Virus record (IMG/VR): IMGVR_UViG_3300018481_000091 | Span: 1-20,015 of that record | DNA: 20,015 bases | Source: a virus | Strand: one strand, 5' to 3' | Shown: piece by piece, positions 11,650-19,249 of the stretch | How positions within the stretch are numbered: position 1 is the first letter of the stretch | How the letters are laid out: each line of letters begins with the position of its first letter | Notes under the pieces: model-generated | What the model was told of the DNA's origin: nothing | What the model saw: only the letters and a program-made list of their open reading frames with translations | Databases searched by the model: none | Translations under genes and position numbers: made by a program

Positions 11650-13251
11650 ATGGCGTTGTACGAGGATCTCGGTCCTGACCTTGACGATCTCGCTCCCCCG
11701 GAGGTGGAGGAGGACCGTTTTCCTGAGGACGAGGATGATCTGGAACCTGAGTTGTCCGAGGAGGACAGCGAGTTCCTCGACCAGATCGTGATCAGGACGC
11801 TGGTGTTCTCCGAGAAGCTGTCGGGGATGACGCTGCGCCCGTACCAGCGGGAGTTGGCATATCGAATTGTCGAATCCGTGATTCTCGCCGACGGTGAGGA
11901 GATCACGGCGGTCCAGTCCCGCCAGTCCGGCAAGAGCGAGTGCTGCGCCATCGTGGTGTCGGGGATGATGCTGCTGTTCCCCAAGCTGGCGAAGGCGTTC
12001 GCGATATTCGAACGGTTCGAACGGGGACTGATGGTCGGCCTCTTCGCCCCGGTCGACGGCCAGAGCGAGCTGATCTACCAGAAGGTCATCGGAATCCTGA
12101 ATTCCCAGCGGGCGAAGGATATGTACGACGACCCGGAGCTGGACGAGAAGGTCGTGCCGGGGGCCAAGATGGCCGTGCTCCGGTCAGGCTCGTTCTGCCG
12201 CCGCCAGACCGCCCACCCCAAGGCGAAGATCGAAGGCTCCTCGTACCATCTCGTGATTCTCGATGAGTCTCAGGACATGGATGAGACGATCATCCGCAAG
12301 TCGATCATGCCCATGCTCGCCGCCTACGCCGGGACCGCCGTGAAGATCGGGACGCCCAGCTACCACAAGGGCGACTTCTACAAGGCCATCCAGTTCAACA
12401 AGCGGCGGCAGACCCAGCGGGGAGCCAAGCGGAACCATTTCGAGTACGACTACAAGGTCGTCTCCAAATACAACCCGTATTACGAGAAGTTCATAAAGAA
12501 GGAGAAGCTCCGCATCGGCGAGGACTCCGACGAGTTCATGCTCTCCTACGCCCTCAAGTGGCTCCTCGACCGAGGGATGCTCATCACCGAGGACGTGATG
12601 GACTACCTCGCCGACACGTCGATGCAGATGGTCCGTGGCTGGTCCCGTTCACCGGTCGTGGTGGGGATCGATCCGGCCCGTGTGCAGGACTCCACCGTCG
12701 TCACCGTCATGTGGGTGGACTGGGAGCACCCGGACCCGGCTGGATATCGGGAGCATCGGATTCTCAATTGGCTGGAGATCAACAACGCCGAGTGGGAAGA
12801 CCAGTACTACCAGATATATGAGTTTCTGGAGCCGTACGACGTGGCCCGCATCGGGGTCGACGCTCAGGGCATGGGTGGTCCCATCGCCGAACGGCTGGAC
12901 CGGATCCTCGGGCATCGGTGTGAGGTCGTGCCCTGCTTCTCCGACGCCAAGAACCAGTCGGAGCGCTGGAAGCACTTCATCCAGATCCTCCAGCGGCGGC
13001 TGCTCGTCTACCCCGGTCACTCCAAGGCGAGGCGCACCCGGAACTGGAAGCGCTTCCGGCAGCAGATGGAGGATGCCGAGAAGCAGATGAAGGGGAACTA
13101 CCTACTGGTCGCCGCTCCCACCGAAGGCCCGGTGGGCGGCAAGTACGCGAATGACGACTTTGTAGATTCGGCGGCGCTTGCCTGCTACATGTCGCACTAC
13201 GACACGGCACCTGAAGCGGAGTCAGTCACCGCTCCGTGGTACCGGTCCTGA
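11650..13251 (+). CDS. terL: Terminase large subunit (TerL)
   Basis: This is the ATP-driven DNA packaging motor with headful or site-specific nuclease activity, docking on the portal. In the 533-aa protein the Walker A-like SRQSGKS is at 90-96, Walker B LVILDES at 201-207 and the coupling-type motif GTPS at 234-237. The RNase H-like nuclease domain has GIDPAR (D341), GVDAQG (D404) and an Asp cluster NDDFVD (D502, D503, D506). The length fits the family. The N-terminal 45 residues are unusually acidic. I chose ATG 11650 for the -10 spacing; ATG 11638 lies in the hairpin tail. No small subunit gene is recognised beside it. Confidence 0.95.
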   Translation: MALYEDLGPDLDDLAPPEVEEDRFPEDEDDLEPELSEEDSEFLDQIVIRTLVFSEKLSGMTLRPYQRELAYRIVESVILADGEEITAVQSRQSGKSECCAIVVSGMMLLFPKLAKAFAIFERFERGLMVGLFAPVDGQSELIYQKVIGILNSQRAKDMYDDPELDEKVVPGAKMAVLRSGSFCRRQTAHPKAKIEGSSYHLVILDESQDMDETIIRKSIMPMLAAYAGTAVKIGTPSYHKGDFYKAIQFNKRRQTQRGAKRNHFEYDYKVVSKYNPYYEKFIKKEKLRIGEDSDEFMLSYALKWLLDRGMLITEDVMDYLADTSMQMVRGWSRSPVVVGIDPARVQDSTVVTVMWVDWEHPDPAGYREHRILNWLEINNAEWEDQYYQIYEFLEPYDVARIGVDAQGMGGPIAERLDRILGHRCEVVPCFSDAKNQSERWKHFIQILQRRLLVYPGHSKARRTRNWKRFRQQMEDAEKQMKGNYLLVAAPTEGPVGGKYANDDFVDSAALACYMSHYDTAPEAESVTAPWYRS

Positions 13252-13419
13252 TCACTCCTTGCCGGGGCGATCGACTCGCGGCTGGTCGTCCGGCTCGGCC
13301 TCGGGTTCCGGCTGCGTCGGGTACTGCGTCGGGTCGGGGCCGTCGGGCACGTTCGACGGGGCTGGCTCCGTCGGGTCGTTTGGTTCCGGCTCTGCTGGGG
13401 CTTCCTTGGGATCGGACAT
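13252..13419 (-). CDS. Antisense Pro/acid-rich hypothetical protein (55 aa)
   Basis: The ATG at 13419 has GAGGAG (13433 to 13428) 8 nt upstream, which supports a real gene. The protein has low complexity and many Pro, Glu and Asp (SDPKEAPAEPEPNDPTEPAP ... EPEAEPDDQPRVDRPGKE), so it is probably disordered. It is the only minus gene in the packaging module, and its stop abuts the terminase stop in TGATCA. No family is recognised. Confidence 0.6.
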   Translation of the reverse strand: MSDPKEAPAEPEPNDPTEPAPSNVPDGPDPTQYPTQPEPEAEPDDQPRVDRPGKE

Positions 13420-13448
13420 AGCAATATCTCCTCAATGACAGTGTTTTA

Positions 13449-13471
13449 GGGCCAGCTACCGTAGCTGTCCC
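13449..13471. promoter_or_regulatory. Near-perfect palindrome between divergent genes
   Basis: GGGCCAGCTAC (13449-13459) and GTAGCTGTCCC (13461-13471) pair with one mismatch. The site lies between the minus gene (start 13419) and the plus gene (start 13516), suiting an operator. On the minus strand TAAAAC (13448 to 13443) is a -10 candidate; on the plus strand no T-run follows. The 96-bp gap holds no other gene. Confidence 0.5.
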
Positions 13472-13503
13472 TGAAGATCTATCTTCCCATGAGCCAGTGG
13501 TGA

Positions 13504-13509
13504 GATACT
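13504..13509 (+). promoter_or_regulatory. -10 element before the 13516 gene
   Basis: GATACT ends 6 nt before the ATG at 13516, the spacing seen at other candidate leaderless starts in this window. Only a weak, distant GGTGAG could act as an SD. Confidence 0.35.
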
Positions 13510-13515
13510 TACTTC

Positions 13516-13908
13516 ATGCCACGAGGACGAGATACCCGAGGAGATCCTTCTCGACAGGTAAGTCGAGAACGGTCCATCGCCGAACACGACGACACCTTCC
13601 GGCAGCAGCCCGGTTGGGCCATGTGGCACGGTGGCGACGGCGTGACCGCTCCCGGTGACCCCTACGACCAGTCGTCCTACGAGTACTACCCCAACATGGG
13701 GGCGGCGGAAGGGGCGATGAAGGACCGGTACTACAACCGGGGCGGCGACACCCCGGCGGTCGGGCACGATCAGGAGATGCAGTGGCACATCGGCTCCGAG
13801 CCGTGGAACGCCTCGGAGCCATATCCAGACGCCCGTATCTACCAGAACCAGTTCGAAGACCCGACGAGCGTCACCGAGGAACCGACCTACGGCTGGGAAC
13901 GCACCTGA
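13516..13908 (+). CDS. Head-module protein with N-terminal RG-x-DTR motif, copy 1 (130 aa)
   Basis: It begins MPRGRDTRGDPSRQVSR, a motif shared with the proteins at 14320 and 14534. The rest is rich in Tyr, Gly, Asp and Pro (YDQSSYEYYPNMGAA ... YYNRGGDTPAV) and looks largely disordered. It lies between terminase and portal, so a minor capsid, internal or packaging-related role is possible. The function is not recognised. Confidence 0.7.
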   Translation: MPRGRDTRGDPSRQVSRERSIAEHDDTFRQQPGWAMWHGGDGVTAPGDPYDQSSYEYYPNMGAAEGAMKDRYYNRGGDTPAVGHDQEMQWHIGSEPWNASEPYPDARIYQNQFEDPTSVTEEPTYGWERT

Positions 13909-13929
13909 ATCAAGAGTCAGGTGTATGCT
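13902..13929 (+). promoter_or_regulatory. Inverted repeat and -10 element before the 13963 gene
   Basis: CACCTGA (13902-13908) and TCAGGTG (13917-13923) are exact inverted repeats around ATCAAGAG, overlapping the previous stop. TATGCT (13924-13929) abuts the repeat and could be a -10. GGAGG lies 7 nt before the ATG at 13963. Confidence 0.4.
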
Positions 13930-13962
13930 CAGGAAATTCCACCCTGATCAGGAGGACAATCA

Positions 13963-14316
13963 ATGGGATATCCCGATCCCGAGGTGCAGTACGAGCGGGC
14001 CTACGCCCCTTCCATTCCGATGAACAAGGGGCCACTCCGGTTCGAAGAGGGCGTGGTCACCGACACCGACGTTCCTTTCGAGTTCGGACGCGGTGCCTAC
14101 TACGACGGTGAGGGTTCGGTGAACACCGGCACCCCCATCAAGGACCCCGCCGAGACGATGCGTGAGCGCGCCCACGTCGGCAGTGCTTCGTGGATCGAAG
14201 CGCCGACCGAACTCGCCGACTTCATGCAGGGTGCCTTCGCCGACCATCCCTCCTACGAGCGGGTGATCGGATCCGAGGCCCGCCTCTACCGGTGGAACCC
14301 GTCACGAGTCGGCTGA
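13963..14316 (+). CDS. Hypothetical head-module protein (117 aa)
   Basis: A strong SD (GGAGG, 7 nt) precedes the ATG. The sequence is Pro/Gly/Tyr-rich with short segments (GPLRFEEGVVTDTDVPFEFGRGAYYDGEGS) and one clear helix (PTELADFMQGAFADHPSYERVIG). It lacks the RG-x-DTR motif of its neighbours. No family is recognised. Position suggests a structural or packaging accessory. Confidence 0.7.
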   Translation: MGYPDPEVQYERAYAPSIPMNKGPLRFEEGVVTDTDVPFEFGRGAYYDGEGSVNTGTPIKDPAETMRERAHVGSASWIEAPTELADFMQGAFADHPSYERVIGSEARLYRWNPSRVG

Positions 14317-14319
14317 CCC

Positions 14320-14529
14320 ATGGCCCGAGGTGAGGACACTCGGTATCACCCCTCTCGCGGGGTGAGCAAGGAGTCGCTCGGCCTGACCCGTGCCGGTCGT
14401 GATCCCAACGCCATCCGCCACGTCAATCCCGCAGCGGGACTGGTGATGACGGAGAGCGGTTCCACGCTGGGTGCCGGTACCCCGGAGTGGAAGGCTGCGA
14501 TGGAGAAGCACCCCGAGGGTCTGGACTGA
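14320..14529 (+). CDS. Small protein with N-terminal RG-x-DTR motif, copy 2 (69 aa)
   Basis: It begins MARGEDTRYHPSRGVSK, matching copy 1 at ten or so positions. The remainder (GRDPNAIRHVNPAAGLVMTESGSTLGAGTPEWKAAMEKHPEGLD) is not related to copies 1 or 3. It starts 3 nt after the previous gene. Function unknown; the shared tip suggests a common targeting or docking signal. Confidence 0.65.
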   Translation: MARGEDTRYHPSRGVSKESLGLTRAGRDPNAIRHVNPAAGLVMTESGSTLGAGTPEWKAAMEKHPEGLD

Positions 14530-14533
14530 CCCC

Positions 14534-14809
14534 GTGCCCAGAGGACGGGACACTCGATCAGACCCAGCTCGGCAGGTAGGCCGACAGGTTCCGCAGTTGA
14601 CGGAGTCCTACCGGCGCTTTGCTGGCGTCAACCAGAACCCCGTTCCCGGTGACACGATGGCCGAGGTGTCGATGGAGGGGGCGTTCAACCTCATGGATCA
14701 GGGGAACTCCCGGCTCGACGCATGGAGCCGCACGCTCCAGACCTTCGGTGCCGGAGAGGCTCTCAACGCCTTCACCCAGATACAGAACTCTCAAATCGCT
14801 GGACGCTGA
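14534..14809 (+). CDS. Protein with N-terminal RG-x-DTR motif, copy 3 (91 aa)
   Basis: I chose the GTG at 14534, 4 nt after the previous stop, because it gives MPRGRDTRSDPARQVGR, nearly identical to copy 1. A helical body follows (LTESYRRFAGV ... MAEVSMEGAFNLMDQGNSRLDAWSRTLQTFGAGEALNAFTQI). An upstream in-frame ATG (14471) would bury the motif. No family is recognised. Confidence 0.7.
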   Translation: MPRGRDTRSDPARQVGRQVPQLTESYRRFAGVNQNPVPGDTMAEVSMEGAFNLMDQGNSRLDAWSRTLQTFGAGEALNAFTQIQNSQIAGR

Positions 14810-14811
14810 TT

Positions 14812-15195
14812 ATGGATCCCATCGCTGGAGTGCTCGCCACCAATCCCAAGAACCCGGCTCCGAACAACCTCCCCGGTCTGCCGACCCTCCCCGGCCTCGG
14901 TGCGGCGACGGGATCTGCGGCAACCGGTGGTCGGCCCCCCAAGATCAAGCCGGTGTTTCTCGCTTACAACCCGGACTCAGAAACTGCCACCCATGACTGG
15001 GTGGCGAACCAGATCAACCCGCAGGTGCTCAAGAACGTCCATCAGCGGTATATGAAGGCACCGTCCAGCTTGCCAGATGGGCTATCTCCGCAGGCGGCGA
15101 AGTACACCAACAACATCACCAAGAACGCTGACACCATGAGAGGCCGAGCTATCTCCAAGGGTGGTATGCCCTCGATCGCGAAGAAGCTCCGCTGA
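14812..15195 (+). CDS. Hypothetical protein (127 aa), Pro-rich N terminus
   Basis: The ATG at 14812 follows the previous stop by 2 nt. The first 50 residues are Pro/Gly/Ala-rich (NPKNPAPNNLPGLPTLPGLG). From about 52 it turns basic and helical (KPVFLAYNPDSETATHDWVANQINPQVLKNVHQRYM ... AKYTNNITKNADTMRGRAIS). The C-terminal tip is KKLR. Overlaps the next start by TGATG. A structural accessory role is inferred from position. Confidence 0.7.
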   Translation: MDPIAGVLATNPKNPAPNNLPGLPTLPGLGAATGSAATGGRPPKIKPVFLAYNPDSETATHDWVANQINPQVLKNVHQRYMKAPSSLPDGLSPQAAKYTNNITKNADTMRGRAISKGGMPSIAKKLR

Positions 15196-16595
15196 TGCCC
15201 GCCAAGAAGAGTCTCCCTTCTCCGCCCGAGGGATCTCCGCCGAACCAAGTCCCCACCGACCGGGGACTCCAGTGGGGTGACCTCTCGGAGTGGACTGCGG
15301 GAGAGGTGGAGGGGAAGCTCCACGAGATCGGTCAGGTCGCTACGAACCTTCCCGGCATCCGGGCGAAGGTGGTGGCGGGCAATCCCAACACCGAGAAGGG
15401 CGTCCACAAGAAGGAACAGGCGATCGCACGGCTGGATCGTGTGAAGCCATATGTTCAGGATGTCGATATGACCCTCGACTCCATGATGGCGGGTCGGATC
15501 AAGCACTTCATGGGCGGTGTCGTCCAGAACGCCGCCGACAAGGAACGAGGCATCGACACCGGGGATCCCCACTGGTATCTCGGCCACGGCAGTGACATCG
15601 CCAACATCGTCAAGGAACACGGTCGAGGGGCGTTCCCGTTGGAGACGGCGGTCAACGCCTCGGTGGTCATGAGTCAGGGGAACGAGCCTCCCAGTGAGAA
15701 GAAGGCGCTGGAGCACCTGCTGGATTCCGAGGCCAGTCGAGCACTGGGTGACGAGGGACCCGGAGTCGCACTCCAGCAGTCGCGCTCCCGACAGGCGGCG
15801 GCGTCACACAGCGGTACCGAGCGGAACCTCAACAACGCCACTGGCGTTCTCCGAGGTGAGCGTGGCATCGACCTGTTCACCTCCCCGAAGTTTGAGGCGT
15901 ACCGGTCGGGCATCCAAGACGCCGCTGCGGCCACCGAAGGTCAGAAGGGCGAGTACCGCCAGCGGGTGGGCCACGTCAGTGACGTGCTGCTCGGTAAGCA
16001 GATAGCCGGACAGGAGTATCTCGACCTCACCGGGTACAAGGACTCCAAGGCGGGCATCCTCGACCCTCATCACAACACCGCCGAAGACTCATGGATGAGT
16101 GCGATCAGCATGGGTCAGGACATCGAGGGGACGGTGGGCGGTCACACCAACGTCGCCAAGGCGATGGCCGACACCGACAACATCTTGAAGCAGGGCAAGG
16201 GGAATATGTTCCCCGAGCATCCTGACGTGTCGTTCCGCACCCTGTACCACGCCGCCAACAACGAGGCCACCATCCGTGCCTCCGACATGATCGGTCAGGC
16301 CACCGGACTGGTGAACGAAGCTGGCGAGTCGATGATGCCGTCGATGGCCGTGCAGGAGGGGCCGTGGATGCAGGTCCGTCGGATCGGCAACAAGGACTCC
16401 GACTACAACGCCGAAGTGCGTCGGGTGGAAGGTATCGAGAAGGCCGAGGCGTCGAGGCAGACTCAGGTCGACCGTCGCCTCGGCGGGAAGCCGTGGACCG
16501 AAACCCGCACCGAGCATCGGGGTGCCCAAGGCCAGCAGTTGAAGCGTCCGAAGCAGGTAACCGAGACGTTCCAGCAGCTTGGACTTGGTCTATAA
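15195..16595 (+). CDS. Large hypothetical head-module protein (466 aa)
   Basis: The ATG at 15195 is coupled to the previous gene (TGATG). Parts include KEQAIARLDRVKPYVQDVD, GRIKHFMGGVV, AVNASVVMSQGNEPPSEKKALEHLL and HNTAEDSWMSAISMG. These loosely recall a helical family (DUF7178) in some actinophages, but I would not name it on this. The C-terminal 50 residues are basic. Its place just before the portal gene, and its length, suit a minor capsid or internal virion protein, as in phages with a large protein beside the portal. Enzyme activity cannot be excluded. Confidence 0.65.
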   Translation: MPAKKSLPSPPEGSPPNQVPTDRGLQWGDLSEWTAGEVEGKLHEIGQVATNLPGIRAKVVAGNPNTEKGVHKKEQAIARLDRVKPYVQDVDMTLDSMMAGRIKHFMGGVVQNAADKERGIDTGDPHWYLGHGSDIANIVKEHGRGAFPLETAVNASVVMSQGNEPPSEKKALEHLLDSEASRALGDEGPGVALQQSRSRQAAASHSGTERNLNNATGVLRGERGIDLFTSPKFEAYRSGIQDAAAATEGQKGEYRQRVGHVSDVLLGKQIAGQEYLDLTGYKDSKAGILDPHHNTAEDSWMSAISMGQDIEGTVGGHTNVAKAMADTDNILKQGKGNMFPEHPDVSFRTLYHAANNEATIRASDMIGQATGLVNEAGESMMPSMAVQEGPWMQVRRIGNKDSDYNAEVRRVEGIEKAEASRQTQVDRRLGGKPWTETRTEHRGAQGQQLKRPKQVTETFQQLGLGL

Positions 16596-16598
16596 ACA

Positions 16599-18263
16599 AT
16601 GAACTTCTTCCCTCCTAGTTATCGAGCGGCAGCTTCTGACCTGACCGTGGCGGTATCTCCGCTCGGTCTGGTTGAGCTTGCCGACGAGGAGTTCGAAGTA
16701 CACGGACCTCGTTTGTCGAGATACGCCTCCAACTGGGCGTGGTACCTCGGACACCACTGGGCGTCGAAGCGTGAGATCGGTGAGCCGCAGCTCACGTTCA
16801 ACTACTCCCGTGCCCTCGTGGACTACGGGGTGAACTTCGCCTTCAACAAGCCGCCCCACTTTGGGTCCCCCGAGGCCACCGAGGTGATCACTCCCCACAT
16901 CCTCAAAAGGGTTTGGGAAGTCGACAACGACAAGGACTCCCTCATATGGGATCTCGGCCTGATGGGAGCGGTGTCGGGCGACGTGTTCGTGAAGGTCGCC
17001 TACGAGCCGCCAGTCGAAAACCCACTGACCGGCGAGGTGTCTCCCGGTCGGGTGCGGATCTTGCCGATCAACCCGGCGTTCGCCTTCCCCGAATGGCACC
17101 CGCACGACAAAGACCGCGTCATCAAGTTCAAGATGAAGTACAAGTTCTGGGGTGTGGGTGCGGACGGCACCCGGATGATCCACACCTACACGGAGTTGAT
17201 GACTGACACCTCCATCGAGGAGTACATCAACGACGAGATGATCGATCAGCGGCCCAACCCGCTCGGTCGGATCCCCGTCGTCTACGTCCAGAACTTCCCG
17301 GTCGTGTCCTCCCCGTGGGGACTCTCCGACATCCAAGACCTCATCCCGCTGAACCGGGAGTACAACGAGAAGGCCACCGAGGTCAGCGACATCGTCAACT
17401 ACCACAGTGCTCCGATCACCGTGGTGCTGGGTGCCAAGGCGGGCAACCTTGAGCGTGGACCCAAGAAGATTTGGGCGATTCCCAACAAGGATGCGTCGAT
17501 TCAAAACCTCCAGTTGGAGGGCAACCTCTCCGGTCCGATCGGGTATCTGGAGCTGATCAAGACCGCCATGCACGAGATGGCCGGTGTCCCGGTCACGGCC
17601 CTCGGGCAGATGCAGCCGGTGTCCAACACCTCTGGTGTGGCCCTGCACATGACGTATCTCCCGCTCATGCAGAAGTACGAGCACAAGAAGACCCAGTACA
17701 CGAAGCTCTTCAAGCGGATCAACGACCTCGTCATCCGGCACATCGCCATATATGAGCCAGAGATGATGATGTTCAGCCCGTTCGTCTCGGCGGTGAAGCC
17801 GGGACCGACGCAGTACCTCCAGTTGGATCCGAACGACCCGGTCACCTACGAGTCCACGGTGGAGTGGCCTTCGCCGCTGCCGCTCGACGTGCTGCTCACC
17901 CTCAACGAGGTGCAGGCCGAGATGTCACTGGGCATGGAGTCGAAGCGGGGTGCCCTGAAGAAGATGGGCACGGCGTTCCCCGACCAGAAGATCCAAGAGG
18001 TCTTCGAAGAGACGGTCGAGGACACGAAGCGTCAGGGTGCGCTCAACCTCATCAACGCCCAAGTCGCCCAGTTCACGATTCAGGCGACCGGCATGACACC
18101 GGACGGACAGCCGCTCATCCTGCCCGGTGTCACCCAGACCGACGAGGAAGGAAACCCGGTCGGCATGGCTCCGACCGTGGATCCGTATCTTGCTCAGGAA
18201 ATACTGATGCTCGCCTATGAGTACCAGCCAGCGGCTAGAACAGAGTTTGATGAAGACGGGTAA
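16599..18263 (+). CDS. Portal protein
   Basis: The portal is a 12-subunit ring at one capsid corner through which DNA passes and on which terminase docks. The 554-aa sequence has the SPP1-gp6-like layout: FNYSRALVDYGVNFAFNKPP near 66-85, a stretch of strands (GDVFVKVAYEPP), VVYVQNFPVVSSPWGLSDI and DLIPLNREYNEKATEVSDIVNYHSAPITVV in the middle, and long helices to 430 (MAGVPVTALGQM ... YLPLMQKYEHKK). The C-terminal part is acidic. It has no good SD; TATAAA lies just before the ATG. It sits between the 466-aa protein and the scaffold, the usual order. Confidence 0.9.
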   Translation: MNFFPPSYRAAASDLTVAVSPLGLVELADEEFEVHGPRLSRYASNWAWYLGHHWASKREIGEPQLTFNYSRALVDYGVNFAFNKPPHFGSPEATEVITPHILKRVWEVDNDKDSLIWDLGLMGAVSGDVFVKVAYEPPVENPLTGEVSPGRVRILPINPAFAFPEWHPHDKDRVIKFKMKYKFWGVGADGTRMIHTYTELMTDTSIEEYINDEMIDQRPNPLGRIPVVYVQNFPVVSSPWGLSDIQDLIPLNREYNEKATEVSDIVNYHSAPITVVLGAKAGNLERGPKKIWAIPNKDASIQNLQLEGNLSGPIGYLELIKTAMHEMAGVPVTALGQMQPVSNTSGVALHMTYLPLMQKYEHKKTQYTKLFKRINDLVIRHIAIYEPEMMMFSPFVSAVKPGPTQYLQLDPNDPVTYESTVEWPSPLPLDVLLTLNEVQAEMSLGMESKRGALKKMGTAFPDQKIQEVFEETVEDTKRQGALNLINAQVAQFTIQATGMTPDGQPLILPGVTQTDEEGNPVGMAPTVDPYLAQEILMLAYEYQPAARTEFDEDG

Positions 18264-18266
18264 TTG

Positions 18267-18296
18267 TTGATTCTCGTCGGAATCAGGATTTAGGGT
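18267..18296 (+). promoter_or_regulatory. Promoter before the scaffold and capsid genes
   Basis: TTGATT (18267-18272) and TAGGGT (18291-18296) are spaced 18 nt. TGATTC (18268-18273) and GAATCA (18280-18285) form an inverted repeat around TCGTCG inside the spacer. The same -10, TAGGGT with 18-nt spacing, is seen at 10221-10250. The gap 18264-18334 holds no other gene. Confidence 0.5.
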
Positions 18297-18334
18297 GAAC
18301 TCCACCGGAGCACAAACAAACGAGGAATACGAAT

Positions 18335-19204
18335 ATGTCGATTCAGGCAGATACCCCAGACGGCTTCATCGCAGGGGTAGACCCCCGTCAGCCACGGCTT
18401 CCGATTGACCAGATGCCCGCTCAGGACTCTGAGGTGGCTCAGTCACGGGCTGAGGATCAGCGGCAGCAGCAGGCTCCCGCCGATGATCAGACGATCATCA
18501 TCACCGACGACCGTCAGTCCCCGCCGACCGAAGGCGGCTCCGCCCCCTCCCGCATCTTCGATGAGCAGGACGTGGCGCGGATCCGCACCGAGGAGAAGGA
18601 GAAGCTCTACGGGCGGCTCTCCACGCAGGAAGAAGAGCTGAAGACGCTCCGGGCGGAGCGCGAAGAGCGGGTCAAGTCCGAGAAGGCGGCGGAGAACGCT
18701 CGGCAGGCCGAGATCAAGGCCAAGGAAGAGGAGGAGATGGAACTGCGGGATCTCCTCGACCGCCGTGAGCAGGAGTGGGAGCAGAAGTTCGACGGCCTAC
18801 GGGGTCAGTACGACACCGACCGTTCGATCTTCGAACAGGAGCGGCGCTTCCAAGCCCTCTCCGAGTACCGGCGTGATCTGCTGGAGAAGCACGCAGATTC
18901 GATCATGCCCGAACTTCGGGATCTCGTCACCGGAAACACCGAGGAAGAGATTCTGGTATCCATCGAGCAGATGCAACAAAGGACATCTGCTATCATGCAG
19001 AATGTCTCTGACGGTGTGGCAGCACAGCGTCAGACCATGAGGGGATCAGCACCAACGTCTCCCCCCGTGGGGCCAATGGAGAACGAAGAGGCAAACCTAC
19101 AGTTGACGCCCGAGAAAATCGCGGCGATGGATCAATCAACCTACGCCAGATACCGTGAACGGCTTTTGCAAGCTGCTGGACAGGCATACAGGCAGGGTGG
19201 CTAA
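18335..19204 (+). CDS. Putative capsid scaffolding protein
   Basis: The 289-aa protein has a disordered N-terminal quarter rich in Pro/Gln/Asp, then a long charged helix (about 80-180: DVARIRTEEKEKLYGRLSTQ ... EEEEMELRDLLDRREQEWEQKF), and a shorter helical end. This is the usual build of phage scaffolds, which guide capsid protein assembly and then leave. It directly precedes the major capsid gene, the expected order. GAGGA at 8 nt is the SD. No protease domain is seen. The call rests on composition and position. Confidence 0.75.
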   Translation: MSIQADTPDGFIAGVDPRQPRLPIDQMPAQDSEVAQSRAEDQRQQQAPADDQTIIITDDRQSPPTEGGSAPSRIFDEQDVARIRTEEKEKLYGRLSTQEEELKTLRAEREERVKSEKAAENARQAEIKAKEEEEMELRDLLDRREQEWEQKFDGLRGQYDTDRSIFEQERRFQALSEYRRDLLEKHADSIMPELRDLVTGNTEEEILVSIEQMQQRTSAIMQNVSDGVAAQRQTMRGSAPTSPPVGPMENEEANLQLTPEKIAAMDQSTYARYRERLLQAAGQAYRQGG

Positions 19205-19249
19205 TCCGGTCACCCCCCTTCCACAACAGGTATCTGGAGGTACTACCCC

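Noticed and set aside
13178-13438. 86-aa plus-strand frame after terminase
   Set aside because: The Gly/Ser-rich sequence is the complement of the Pro/acid-rich minus gene, which has its own SD and start.
16588-16598. TATAAA just before the portal start as a leaderless promoter
   Set aside because: It ends only 2 nt before the ATG, too close to place the transcription start at the start codon; read-through from the upstream gene is simpler.
16590-17741. 383-aa minus-strand open frame
   Set aside because: It lies antisense to the portal gene; its His/Val/Asp-rich make-up is typical of a GC-rich shadow frame.
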